Below, piece after piece: positions 25,540 through 32,893 of a DNA stretch of 51,319 nucleotides. A program made the position numbers and the translations under genes. Under the pieces are notes generated by a model. That model was not told the DNA's origin, made no database searches, and worked only from the letters and a program-made list of their open reading frames with translations. The DNA is from an uncultured Sphingomonas sp. (GTDB taxonomy: Bacteria; Pseudomonadota; Alphaproteobacteria; Sphingomonadales; Sphingomonadaceae): assembly GCF_937859915.1 (NCBI RefSeq), contig NZ_CALMAW010000137.1, positions 1-51,319 of the forward strand. Reading direction: 5' to 3'. Numbering within the stretch: position 1 is the stretch's first letter; each line of letters opens with the position of its first letter.

Positions 25540-26421
25540 CTACTCCTCGATGCCCTCGACCAGCCAGTCGTGGAACAGGCGCACGGCGCGGCGCGACAAC
25601 GCAGGTTTGCGGCACACGAACCAGTAGCTCAGATGGCTCTCGACTTCATTGTCGAACAGGCTGACCAGCCGCGGATCGTTGGCGCCATCATAGTGGAAAT
25701 CGAGCATCATCGCGACGCCGAGCCCTTCGGCTGCCGATTCGAGCATGAGTTGGCCCGAATCGAACAGGTCGATCGCGCGCGGCTCGAGATCGGGCATGTC
25801 GAGCGCCTCGCGCCAGAGCGTGAAATTCTCGGGCATATCGCGGTGCAGCATGACCGTTGCGCGCGCAAGGTCGGCAGGCTCGCGCAGGGCATCGGGACCT
25901 TCGAGCATCGCGCGATTACCGATCATCACGACGCGGTTGCGCCCAAGGCGCCGGCCGTAGAGGGGCGGATCGATCTCGCGCGCCAGCACGATCGCGGCAT
26001 CGAGCCCTTCGCCGAGCCGCGCGATCGCATGCGCCGCCGTATCGACGTCGATGTGCAGATTGGGATGTTGCGCACGCAGGCTGGGCAGGCGGTGGATCAA
26101 CTGGCGCGACGCGTAAAGCGGGAGCACACCGAGCCGCAGCCGCATTATGTCGGCTTCGCCCGTCACCTGCTCGATCGCCTCGCTGAGCGCATCGAGCGCG
26201 GGCGACATCCGGGCGAGCAACTGCTCGCCGTCGCCGTTGAGCAGCATCGCCTGGTGCCGCCGCGCGAACAGCGGACGCCCGACGAAGCGCTCGAGCGCCT
26301 GGACGCGCCGGCTCAGCGCAGGCGACGACAGCGACAATTCCTCGGCAGCGGCCTTGACCGACCCCAGACGGGCGACCTGCACGAAGGCCTCGACAGCGGT
26401 GAGCGGTGGCAAGCGTCGCAT
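25540..26421 (-). CDS. LysR family transcriptional regulator
   Basis: A 293-residue regulator with an N-terminal winged helix-turn-helix (LTAVEAFVQVARLGSVKAAAEELSLSSPALSRRVQALE, helices at about 8-46) and a C-terminal periplasmic-binding-like effector domain. The N-terminal pattern resembles GcvA-type members. The ATG at 26421 is fixed by AGGAGGG seven bases upstream. The usual divergent target would lie to the right; there the nearest features are a candidate small RNA and the CDC48-type gene, either of which might be regulated by it. The effector is unknown. Confidence 0.9.
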   Translation of the reverse strand: MRRLPPLTAVEAFVQVARLGSVKAAAEELSLSSPALSRRVQALERFVGRPLFARRHQAMLLNGDGEQLLARMSPALDALSEAIEQVTGEADIMRLRLGVLPLYASRQLIHRLPSLRAQHPNLHIDVDTAAHAIARLGEGLDAAIVLAREIDPPLYGRRLGRNRVVMIGNRAMLEGPDALREPADLARATVMLHRDMPENFTLWREALDMPDLEPRAIDLFDSGQLMLESAAEGLGVAMMLDFHYDGANDPRLVSLFDNEVESHLSYWFVCRKPALSRRAVRLFHDWLVEGIEE

Positions 26422-26589
26422 CGACAGCCCTCCTAGCGGCGACCCAATAAAATTGTGCATTGCACATATTCGATGCAGGCGCGCGACTCCGATTACGCGC
26501 CAGCCCGTGGTCATTCCCAATGTGGCATGACATGCAGATTTTGCAACCGCGAGAATTCCGTTCGCACTTGCACAATAGTCGATTCAGGG

Positions 26590-26659
26590 TCAGAACGATC
26601 CTGCCTTTCAGGCATCCTCTCCTAAAACTTCAGGCCGTCCTCCGGGGCGGCCTTTTTTT
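26590..26659 (+). ncRNA. Candidate small RNA of the suhB/alpha-r14 (MmgR) type
   Basis: The order of elements is hairpin TGCCT-TTC-AGGCA (26602-26614), a single-stranded pyrimidine-rich stretch TCCTCTCCTAAAACTTCA (26615-26632) complementary to Shine-Dalgarno sequences, and a strong terminator with seven T. This layout matches what I recall of the alphaproteobacterial alpha-r14/suhB small RNAs, which carry CU-rich anti-Shine-Dalgarno loops. It lies in a 304-bp gap without a gene. The 5' end is not fixed; a TTGCAC at 26568-26573 could be a -35. The family name is inference. Confidence 0.55.
26633..26659 (+). terminator. Rho-independent terminator
   Basis: GGCCGTCC and GGGCGGCC form an 8-bp stem (one G-T pair) with a TCCG loop, followed by seven T (26653-26659). 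It is the best intrinsic terminator in the window. There is no protein gene upstream on this strand that could use it, since lysR and the convergent asmA lie far off or on the other strand, which supports an independent small transcript. Confidence 0.85.
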
Positions 26660-26725
26660 ATGCGCTCTGGCCCTCGCAGGCCGCTGACACGTTGCCTATC
26701 TCACGCACCCCTTACGGAGCGCATG

Positions 26726-29026
26726 ATGGCCGACCTCGACTTGCCCGCCGATACGCGCACCCACAAATTGCAGGTCGCCAATGCGCGACCCGACGACAGC
26801 GGCCACGGGCTTGCGCGCCTGCCGCGCAGCGCCATGCAGGCGCTCGGCGTCACCGAGGGCGACGTCGTGGAGATCGTCGGCAAGCGCTCGACCCCTGCCC
26901 GCGCCGTATTGCCCTATGCCGAGGACGAGGGGCTGGATCTGCTCCGCCTCGACGGCCTCCAGCGCGCCAACGCCGGCGTCGGCTCGGGCGATTTCGTCGA
27001 GGTGCGCAAGGCCGAGAGCAAGCCTGCGCAGCGCCTCGTGTTTGCGCCCGCGCAGCAGAATCTGCGGCTCCAAGGCTCGGGCGCCGCGCTCAAGCGCAGC
27101 TTCCAGATGAAGCCGGTGACCTCGGGTGACGTTGTCTCGACCACCGGCCAGCAGCGCGTGACGCAGGAGGACCTGCCCCAGCAGCTGCGCCAAATGCTCA
27201 ACCGCCCCGCTTATTCGTTGCAGGAGGTGCGACTGGTCGTCGTCTCGACGACGCCCAAGGGCATCGTCCACATCGACCAGACGACCGAGGTCGAGTTGCG
27301 CGCCGAATATGAGGAGCCCAAGGAGGCGCGCCGCGCCGACGTCACCTATGACGATCTCGGCGGCCTCGGCGACACGATCGACCAGATCCGCGAGATGGTC
27401 GAACTCCCCCTGCGCTACCCCGAATTGTTCGAGCGGCTCGGCGTCGAGCCGCCCAAGGGGGTATTGCTCCACGGCCCGCCCGGCACCGGCAAGACGCGGC
27501 TCGCGCGCGCCGTCGCCAACGAGAGCGACGCCGAATTCTTCCATATCGCCGGCCCCGAGATCATGGGCTCGGCCTATGGCGAATCGGAGAAGCGGCTGCG
27601 CGAGATCTTCGAGGCGGCGACCAAGGCCGCGCCGTCGATCGTGTTCATCGACGAGATCGATTCGATCGCGCCCAAGCGCGGCCAGGTCACCGGCGAGGCC
27701 GAGAAGCGCCTGACCGCGCAGCTGCTGACGCTGATGGACGGGCTCGAGAAGCGCGCCAACGTCGTCGTCATCGCCGCGACCAACCGCCCCGAGGCGCTCG
27801 ACGAGGCACTGCGCCGCCCCGGCCGCTTCGATCGCGAGATCGTGATCGGCGTGCCCGACGAGCGCGGTCGCCGCGAGGTGCTCGGCATCCACACGCGCGG
27901 CATGCCGCTCGGCGACAAGGTCGATCTCAAGGAGCTCGCCAAGACCACCTACGGGTTCGTCGGCGCCGATCTCGCCGCGCTCTGCCGCGAGGCGGCGATC
28001 GAGGCGGTGCGTGGGATCATGCCGCGGCTCAATCTCGAGGAGCGCACCATCCCGCCCGAAGTGCTCGACGAGCTATGCGTGACGCGCGAGAATTTCCTCG
28101 ATGCGCTGAAGCGAGTCCAGCCCTCGGCGATGCGCGAGGTGATGGTCCAGGCGCCCAATGTCGGCTGGGACGACGTCGGCGGCCTCGACGACGCCCGCGA
28201 GAAATTGCGCGAGGGCGTCGAGCTGCCGCTGAAAAGTCCCGACGCGTTTCGGCGGATGGGTATCCGCCCCGCCAAGGGGTTCCTGCTCTACGGGCCGCCG
28301 GGGACGGGCAAGACGCTGCTTGCCAAGGCGGTCGCGCGCGAGGCGGAGGCCAATTTCATCGCCACCAAGTCGAGCGATCTTCTCTCCAAATGGTATGGCG
28401 AGAGCGAGCAGCAGATCGCGCGCCTGTTCGCTCGCGCGCGTCAGGTTGCGCCGACCGTCATCTTCATCGACGAGCTCGACAGCCTCGTGCCAGCGCGTGG
28501 CGGCGGCATGGGGGGCGAGCCGGCGGTGACGGAGCGCGTCGTCAACACCATCCTCTCGGAGATGGACGGGCTCGAGGAGCTGCAGTCGGTGGTCGTGATC
28601 GGGGCGACCAACCGCCCCAATCTGGTCGACCCCGCGCTGTTGCGGCCGGGCCGCTTCGACGAACTTATCTATGTCTCGGTCCCGGACGAGGCGGGACGGC
28701 GACGGATTCTCGGAATCCATGTCGCGCGGATGCCGCTGGCGGATGACGTCGATCTCGATTCGCTCGCCCGGCGGACCGATCGCTTCACCGGCGCCGATCT
28801 CGAGGATCTGACACGGCGTGCCGGTCTCCATGCACTGCGCGCCTCGATCGACACGCCGACGGTGTCGATGGCGTGCTTCGAAAGCGCGCTCAAGGACACG
28901 CGCGCGTCGGTGACCCCCGAAATGGAGGAGGAATATGAGAAGATCGCCGCAACCCTGAAGCAGGACGCCATGGCGTTGCAGCCGATCGGCTTCGGATCGC
29001 CCGGGCAATTCGGGTCCAGGGACTGA
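26726..29026 (+). CDS. CDC48/p97-type AAA ATPase
   Basis: A 766-residue protein with the full p97 layout: a double-psi-barrel N domain (RTHKLQVANARPDDSGHGLARL, then VTEGDVVEIVGKRST), D1 with Walker A GPPGTGKTRLARAV (from residue 250) and Walker B IVFIDEIDSIAPKR, and D2 with GPPGTGKTLLAKAV (from residue 523) and VIFIDELDSLVPAR. Arginine fingers appear as RRPGRFDREI and LRPGRFDELI. These hexameric unfoldases are universal in archaea and eukaryotes and patchy in bacteria. I chose ATG 26726, six bases after GGAG; the ATG at 26723 is too close. Substrates and adaptors are unknown here, and no proteasome-like genes are nearby. Confidence 0.93.
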   Translation: MADLDLPADTRTHKLQVANARPDDSGHGLARLPRSAMQALGVTEGDVVEIVGKRSTPARAVLPYAEDEGLDLLRLDGLQRANAGVGSGDFVEVRKAESKPAQRLVFAPAQQNLRLQGSGAALKRSFQMKPVTSGDVVSTTGQQRVTQEDLPQQLRQMLNRPAYSLQEVRLVVVSTTPKGIVHIDQTTEVELRAEYEEPKEARRADVTYDDLGGLGDTIDQIREMVELPLRYPELFERLGVEPPKGVLLHGPPGTGKTRLARAVANESDAEFFHIAGPEIMGSAYGESEKRLREIFEAATKAAPSIVFIDEIDSIAPKRGQVTGEAEKRLTAQLLTLMDGLEKRANVVVIAATNRPEALDEALRRPGRFDREIVIGVPDERGRREVLGIHTRGMPLGDKVDLKELAKTTYGFVGADLAALCREAAIEAVRGIMPRLNLEERTIPPEVLDELCVTRENFLDALKRVQPSAMREVMVQAPNVGWDDVGGLDDAREKLREGVELPLKSPDAFRRMGIRPAKGFLLYGPPGTGKTLLAKAVAREAEANFIATKSSDLLSKWYGESEQQIARLFARARQVAPTVIFIDELDSLVPARGGGMGGEPAVTERVVNTILSEMDGLEELQSVVVIGATNRPNLVDPALLRPGRFDELIYVSVPDEAGRRRILGIHVARMPLADDVDLDSLARRTDRFTGADLEDLTRRAGLHALRASIDTPTVSMACFESALKDTRASVTPEMEEEYEKIAATLKQDAMALQPIGFGSPGQFGSRD

Positions 29027-29045
29027 AGGCGCCTTCGCTCGTCTT

Positions 29046-29135
29046 CGTCATCCCGGACCCGATCCGGGATCCATACGCGCAACGCCCGACGATCGAACGC
29101 AGCGTTCATGGGATCCCGCCTGCGCGGGAATGACG
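29046..29135. repeat. Family B palindromic repeat (cdc48/ABM junction)
   Basis: A 90-bp doublet of arms beginning CGTCATCCCGGACCCGATCC on the plus strand and CGTCATTCCCGCGCAGGCGG on the minus strand, each followed by (GA)TCCCATG or GATCCATACGC-like sequence. The right arm matches the arms around the GIY-YIG gene most closely. Lies between convergent genes. Confidence 0.85.
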
Positions 29136-29145
29136 GTAGGTAGGG

Positions 29146-29481
29146 CTACGAAGCGTCTTCGGGCCGTGTCCACGCATACGCCCGGTCGACCGTGGTCACG
29201 ATCACCCGATACCAGTCGTACCACACCGCCCGCCCCTTCTCGCGAATGCGCGCGTGCTCGGGATCGTCGCGCCAGGCAAGCGCGGCGGCCTCGTCGCGCC
29301 ACCAGCTGAGCGTGATCCCGACACCGTCGCCGCCGCGCGCCGAATCGAGGCCGAGGTAACCGTCGCGCGCCGCCGCAGCGATCTCCATCGCGGCCGCCGC
29401 CCGCGCATAGCCCTCGTCGTCGGCGCCGGTGCGGCCGGACAGGAAGATCACCGCGATCGCGCCGGGTGGGGGAATCGTCAT
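29146..29481 (-). CDS. Antibiotic biosynthesis monooxygenase (ABM) fold protein
   Basis: A 111-residue protein with the ferredoxin-like ABM fold: AVIFLSGRTGADDEGYARAA, GYLGLDSARGGDGVGITLSW, then WRDEAAALAWRDDPEHARIRE and a C-terminal WYDWYRVIVTTVDRAYAW. Members of this group include quinol monooxygenases and many proteins with unknown activity. Length and the ATG at 29481 fit; a longer frame reaches 29928 but runs antisense to the methyltransferase. No neighbour suggests a substrate. Confidence 0.8.
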   Translation of the reverse strand: MTIPPPGAIAVIFLSGRTGADDEGYARAAAAMEIAAAARDGYLGLDSARGGDGVGITLSWWRDEAAALAWRDDPEHARIREKGRAVWYDWYRVIVTTVDRAYAWTRPEDAS

Positions 29482-29653
29482 GCCGACCGGATAGACCGGA
29501 CGCCGCACGCGACAAAGCGGCGAAGCGTGCGTCGCCGCCGCTTGCCGAGCGGGCACCATCGCCCCATAGGCGCGTTGATCGCGAACAGCGCTTGCCTTCA
29601 CGCCGCGGGCTTGCCAACGCTGGCGGATGGGCGATGCCCCGGGTGGAGACGAC

Positions 29654-30268
29654 ATGACCGGTTTTTCCGCGGAACGGACCGCAGACCTCAAGCGCGGCAA
29701 GCAGGCCCCGGGCCCGCTGACGATGTTCTTTCGCGGCTTTCTGAAGCATCCCGTGATGGTCGGCTCGATCATCCCGTCGTCGAAGACGCTGATCAAGCGG
29801 ATGCTGGCGCCGGTGGACTGGGCGAACACCAAGCTGATCGTCGAATATGGCCCCGGCGTCGGCACCTTCACGCGCCCGATCCTCGACCGACTGGCGCCCG
29901 ACGCGACGCTGGTCGCGATCGATACCAACCCCGATTTCTGCGACTATCTCAAGCGCACGATCAGCGATTCGCGGTTGCAGATCGTCAACGGATCGGCTGC
30001 CGACGTCCGCCAGATCGTTGCCGATCTGGGCTTCGACCATGCCGACTACGCGATCTCCGGCCTCCCCTTCTCGACGCTGCCCGCCGGCGTCGGCCCCGAG
30101 ATCGCCCAGGCGACCCAGGCCGTGCTCAAGCCCGGCGGCGCCTTCCTGGTGTATCAGTTCCGCCCGAGCGTGCGCGATATCATCGAACCCTATTTCGACC
30201 GCGTCGACCATGCCTTCGAGCCGATCAACGTGCCGCCCGCGCAGCTGTGGTGGTTCCGCAAGGATTGA
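29654..30268 (+). CDS. SAM-dependent methyltransferase, phospholipid N-methyltransferase (PmtA)-like
   Basis: A 204-residue class I methyltransferase. The N-terminal region FFRGFLKHPVMVGSIIPSS is typical of alphaproteobacterial PmtA-type and KsgA-related enzymes. SAM-binding motif I is VEYGPGVGTFTRPIL, followed by AIDTNPDFCDYL and YAISGLPFSTLPA. PmtA converts phosphatidylethanolamine to phosphatidylcholine through three methylations on the inner membrane. GGTGGAG five bases before ATG 29654 supports this start. A cardiolipin synthase-type gene converges on it, so both flank one repeat and both concern phospholipids. The substrate is inferred from family resemblance. Confidence 0.78.
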   Translation: MTGFSAERTADLKRGKQAPGPLTMFFRGFLKHPVMVGSIIPSSKTLIKRMLAPVDWANTKLIVEYGPGVGTFTRPILDRLAPDATLVAIDTNPDFCDYLKRTISDSRLQIVNGSAADVRQIVADLGFDHADYAISGLPFSTLPAGVGPEIAQATQAVLKPGGAFLVYQFRPSVRDIIEPYFDRVDHAFEPINVPPAQLWWFRKD

Positions 30269-30308
30269 GCCGCGGGAAGCATAGGGCTGGCCATGCCGCC
30301 CCTCTGAT

Positions 30309-30421
30309 CGTCATCCCGGCGAAAGCCGGGACCCATAGACGGCAAAGCGCTCGGCAACGGAACGCTACGCTGGCCTCATAGCAAATCGTATCCATGGGTC
30401 CCGGCTTTCGCCGGGACGACG
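30309..30421. repeat. Family B palindromic repeat (methyltransferase/cls junction)
   Basis: A 113-bp doublet. Both arms form the hairpin CCCGGC-GAAA-GCCGGG when read outward-in on their own strand, then GACCCATAG. Convergent genes on both sides would each meet a GAAA-capped hairpin first. Confidence 0.88.
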
Positions 30422-30444
30422 GGGAAAGCGGTGGCGCTCGCGCA

Positions 30445-31638
30445 TCAGATCTCCGCGCCGATCCGACCGAAATTGACCCGGCGGGTCACCGAATAGTCGA
30501 CCGCCGAGACGACGAAATAGGCAATCGCCCATTTGAACCGCGTCCAGATGTTGGAGCGGCGCCGGATCAGCTCCTCGCTGGCCTCGCGCGCGTCGCCGCA
30601 TTCGGCCTGGGCATAGGTCCGCAGCCGCGCCGCGACGCCGGCATCGTCGATCCGCAGCATGATCTCGCAATTGATGTAGAGGCTGCGCATGTCGCAATTG
30701 GCCGAGCCGACATAGGCGACGTCGTCGACGACGAAGAGCTTGGTATGCAGCTTGGTCGGCTGATATTCCCAGATCCGCGCGCGCCGGCGCAGCAGCCGCA
30801 CATAGCAGTTGCGCGCCGCCGCGATCGTCATCGTGTTGTCGGACTTGGACGCGGTCATGATCCGCACCGTGCCGCGTCGCGCCAGCCGCCCGATGCGGCG
30901 GAGCATGCCCGGATTGGGCGCGAAATAGGCGGCGATCATGTCGAGCCGCTTCCCCGTCGCGATGTCGCGGCGAAGTGCCCGCGCCCACGGACTGAGGCGC
31001 TTGGTCGGCCCGCCGAACAGCCAGCGCAGCGCACCCTCGCGCTGGCTCCAGTCGTTGAGGCCGCGGGTCATCGTGCGCATCTTGGCCTTGGGATCGCGCG
31101 CCCAGTCGGCGATCATGTCGAAATAGCCGGTAAGGTGATCCGCCGCCGGCCCGTCGAGCAGCAGGCCGAGATCGCGCCAGCCTTGATCGTCCACCGAGGC
31201 GAAATAGCTGTCGTCGATGTTGAACCCGCCGATCAGGACGCGCCGGCCATCGGCGAGTGCCAGCTTCTGATGGTTGCGCAGCAGATAACGCCGCCCGAAG
31301 CGGGCCAGGAAGCGGCATACCGACCCACCTGCTGCGCGCAGCGGATCGAAGAAGCCGGTAGGCGTGTCGTCGCTGCCGAAGCCATCGATGAGCAGCGCGA
31401 CCGTCACGCCGCGTTCGCACGCCGCGACCAGCGCATCGCGGACCTGGGTGCCGACCGCATCGGCACTGTAGATATAATAGAGCAGCCGGAGTTCGTGCGC
31501 GGCCCCGTCGATCAGCGCGAGCAGTGCGTCGCGGCGCGCATCGCCCTCTAACAGCAAGGTCAGCTCGTTGCCGTCGACGGCGTAGTGGTTCGACTCCGCT
31601 GCAAAGGCGCCGGTCTGCGTCGTCGTGGTCACCGTCAT
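30445..31638 (-). CDS. Phospholipase D-type cardiolipin synthase
   Basis: A 397-residue protein with two HKD motifs, HQKLALAD within RNHQKLALADGRRVLIGG and HTKLFVVD within KLHTKLFVVDDVAYVG, each followed by the GG/GS-N region (GGFN; GSANCD). These form the active site of phospholipase D enzymes; in bacteria this size fits the ClsB/ClsC branch that joins two phospholipids into cardiolipin or uses phosphatidylethanolamine. No membrane segments precede the domains, only a weak hydrophobic stretch near the C-terminus. The ATG at 31638 is used; a GTG at 31707 would add 23 residues and overlap the rpoZ promoter. Confidence 0.84.
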   Translation of the reverse strand: MTVTTTTQTGAFAAESNHYAVDGNELTLLLEGDARRDALLALIDGAAHELRLLYYIYSADAVGTQVRDALVAACERGVTVALLIDGFGSDDTPTGFFDPLRAAGGSVCRFLARFGRRYLLRNHQKLALADGRRVLIGGFNIDDSYFASVDDQGWRDLGLLLDGPAADHLTGYFDMIADWARDPKAKMRTMTRGLNDWSQREGALRWLFGGPTKRLSPWARALRRDIATGKRLDMIAAYFAPNPGMLRRIGRLARRGTVRIMTASKSDNTMTIAAARNCYVRLLRRRARIWEYQPTKLHTKLFVVDDVAYVGSANCDMRSLYINCEIMLRIDDAGVAARLRTYAQAECGDAREASEELIRRRSNIWTRFKWAIAYFVVSAVDYSVTRRVNFGRIGAEI

Positions 31639-31700
31639 CCGCCCCGTTGGCGGCAAGCGCGTGACGATTGCAAGCGCCGCGCCCGCCGCGGGCGGCTCGA

Positions 31701-31729
31701 TTGACACAATGCCGCTCAGTCGCTAGGCG
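31701..31729 (+). promoter_or_regulatory. Candidate rpoZ promoter
   Basis: TTGACA (31701-31706), 17-base spacer, TAGGCG (31724-31729), about 45 bases before rpoZ. The -35 is perfect; the -10 is weak but similar in composition to the one before metX. Confidence 0.45.
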
Positions 31730-31773
31730 GACGGACTAATCGGACATTCCCGTTTGCAACATACGGAGCCTCC

Positions 31774-32115
31774 ATGGCGCGCGTAACCGTCGAAGATTGT
31801 GTCGACAAGATCCCCAACCGCTTCGATCTGGTGCTGCTCGCGGCGCACCGTGCGCGGCAGATTTCGGGCGGCGCCGAGCTCACCATCGACCGCGACCGCG
31901 ACAAGAACCCGGTCGTCGCGCTCCGCGAGATCGCCGACGAGACCGTGCTCCCCGCCAATCTTTCCGAGTCCGCGATCGGCGGCTTGCAGCGCGTGCGGAT
32001 CGACGAGGACGATGCAGTCGACGAGATGGGCTCGCTGGCGCAGTCGGCCGAGGCGCTGCGCCTTACCGCTGCCGCCCCCGCGCGCAACCAGAATGTCGGG
32101 CCGGATTACGAATAA
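31774..32115 (+). CDS. rpoZ: RNA polymerase omega subunit
   Basis: 113 residues: [20 protein letters not shown], then [20 protein letters not shown] and [15 protein letters not shown], the standard omega fold that holds the beta-prime subunit. GGAG six bases upstream fixes the ATG. In proteobacteria omega helps bind ppGpp, and the ppGpp synthetase/hydrolase gene lies 0.8 kb downstream on the same strand, an old association interrupted here by an HxlR gene on the other strand and a repeat. Confidence 0.96.
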   Translation: MARVTVEDCVDKIPNRFDLVLLAAHRARQISGGAELTIDRDRDKNPVVALREIADETVLPANLSESAIGGLQRVRIDEDDAVDEMGSLAQSAEALRLTAAAPARNQNVGPDYE

Positions 32116-32153
32116 CGGGTCAGGCGGGCGTCGCAACCCGCCCGACTACAAAG

Positions 32154-32273
32154 CCGTTCGTCCTGAGTAGGGACTGAGCTTGTCGAAGTCCCGTATCGAA
32201 GGACCGTTTCGCGAAGCCACCGCCCTTCGATACGCCATTTCGACTTCGCTCAATGGCTACTCAGGACGAACGG
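32154..32273. repeat. Family A palindromic repeat, long form (rpoZ/hxlR)
   Basis: A 120-bp copy closely related to that at 13544-13659, in the same orientation. Both have CCGTTCGTCCTGAGTAGGG on the left and TACGCCATTTCGAC, CTCAATGG and CTACTCAGGACGAACGG on the right; only the centre differs. Convergent junction. Confidence 0.9.
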
Positions 32274-32295
32274 TGTTTCATCCTGAGCTGTGTCG

Positions 32296-32802
32296 CTAGC
32301 CGGCGGCCGCGCGACCGTCGGCGCTATGCTTGGATAGATCGTGCTCATCCTGCTCGATCACGATCCAGCGCATGTCGTTCATCTCGAGCTTGCGCCCGTC
32401 CGCGGCACGCACCGCGACCTCGCCGATCGGCAGCCCGTCGCGCCGGTCGACCAGCCGCGTGTTGCAGGGCATGCCCGCAGACGCCCAGCGCTCGCCCCAT
32501 TGCCGGAGCGCCACCACCGCGGGCAGCAGCGCCGCCCCCTTGTCGGTCAGCCGATATTCGACCTTGCGGCGATCGTCCGCGCAGGGCAGCCGCTGCATCA
32601 GCCCATTCTCGACCAGCCGCGACAGGCGGTTGGCAAGAATGTTGCGGGCGATGCCGAGCGCGCCCTGGAATTGCTCGAAATGGCCGAGGCCATTGAACGC
32701 ACCGCGCAGGATCAGGAACGACCAGCGTTCCCCGACCACCTCCAAGGCGGCAGTCAGGCTGCATCCCGTCAGGACGCGCCGGATCGTGTCTTCGTCCTCC
32801 AA
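32296..32802 (-). CDS. HxlR family transcriptional regulator
   Basis: A 168-residue winged-helix regulator. The HxlR motif is CSLTAALEVVGERWSFLILR (residues near 14-33), with FEQFQGALGIARNILANRLSRL as recognition region and RKVEYRLTDKGAALLPAV as wing. A C-terminal extension (about 110-168) is longer than in minimal HxlR proteins. There is no ATG at a fitting place: I use TTG 32802, six bases after AAGGAG. Another TTG at 32841 would add 13 residues. It is divergent from rsh; a regulatory link is possible but not shown. Confidence 0.83.
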   Translation of the reverse strand: MEDEDTIRRVLTGCSLTAALEVVGERWSFLILRGAFNGLGHFEQFQGALGIARNILANRLSRLVENGLMQRLPCADDRRKVEYRLTDKGAALLPAVVALRQWGERWASAGMPCNTRLVDRRDGLPIGEVAVRAADGRKLEMNDMRWIVIEQDEHDLSKHSADGRAAAG

Positions 32803-32893
32803 GGCCTTCTCCTTGGACCATAGATAGGGTGGCGCACGCAAAAACCCAAATCCTGCGGTTGCGCAGGCGGCGGCGAGGCCACATCATGGTGTA

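Noticed and set aside
32803..32841. Upstream TTG start for the HxlR regulator
   Set aside because: It gives a 13-residue extension outside the fold and lacks the AAGGAG that precedes the TTG at 32802.
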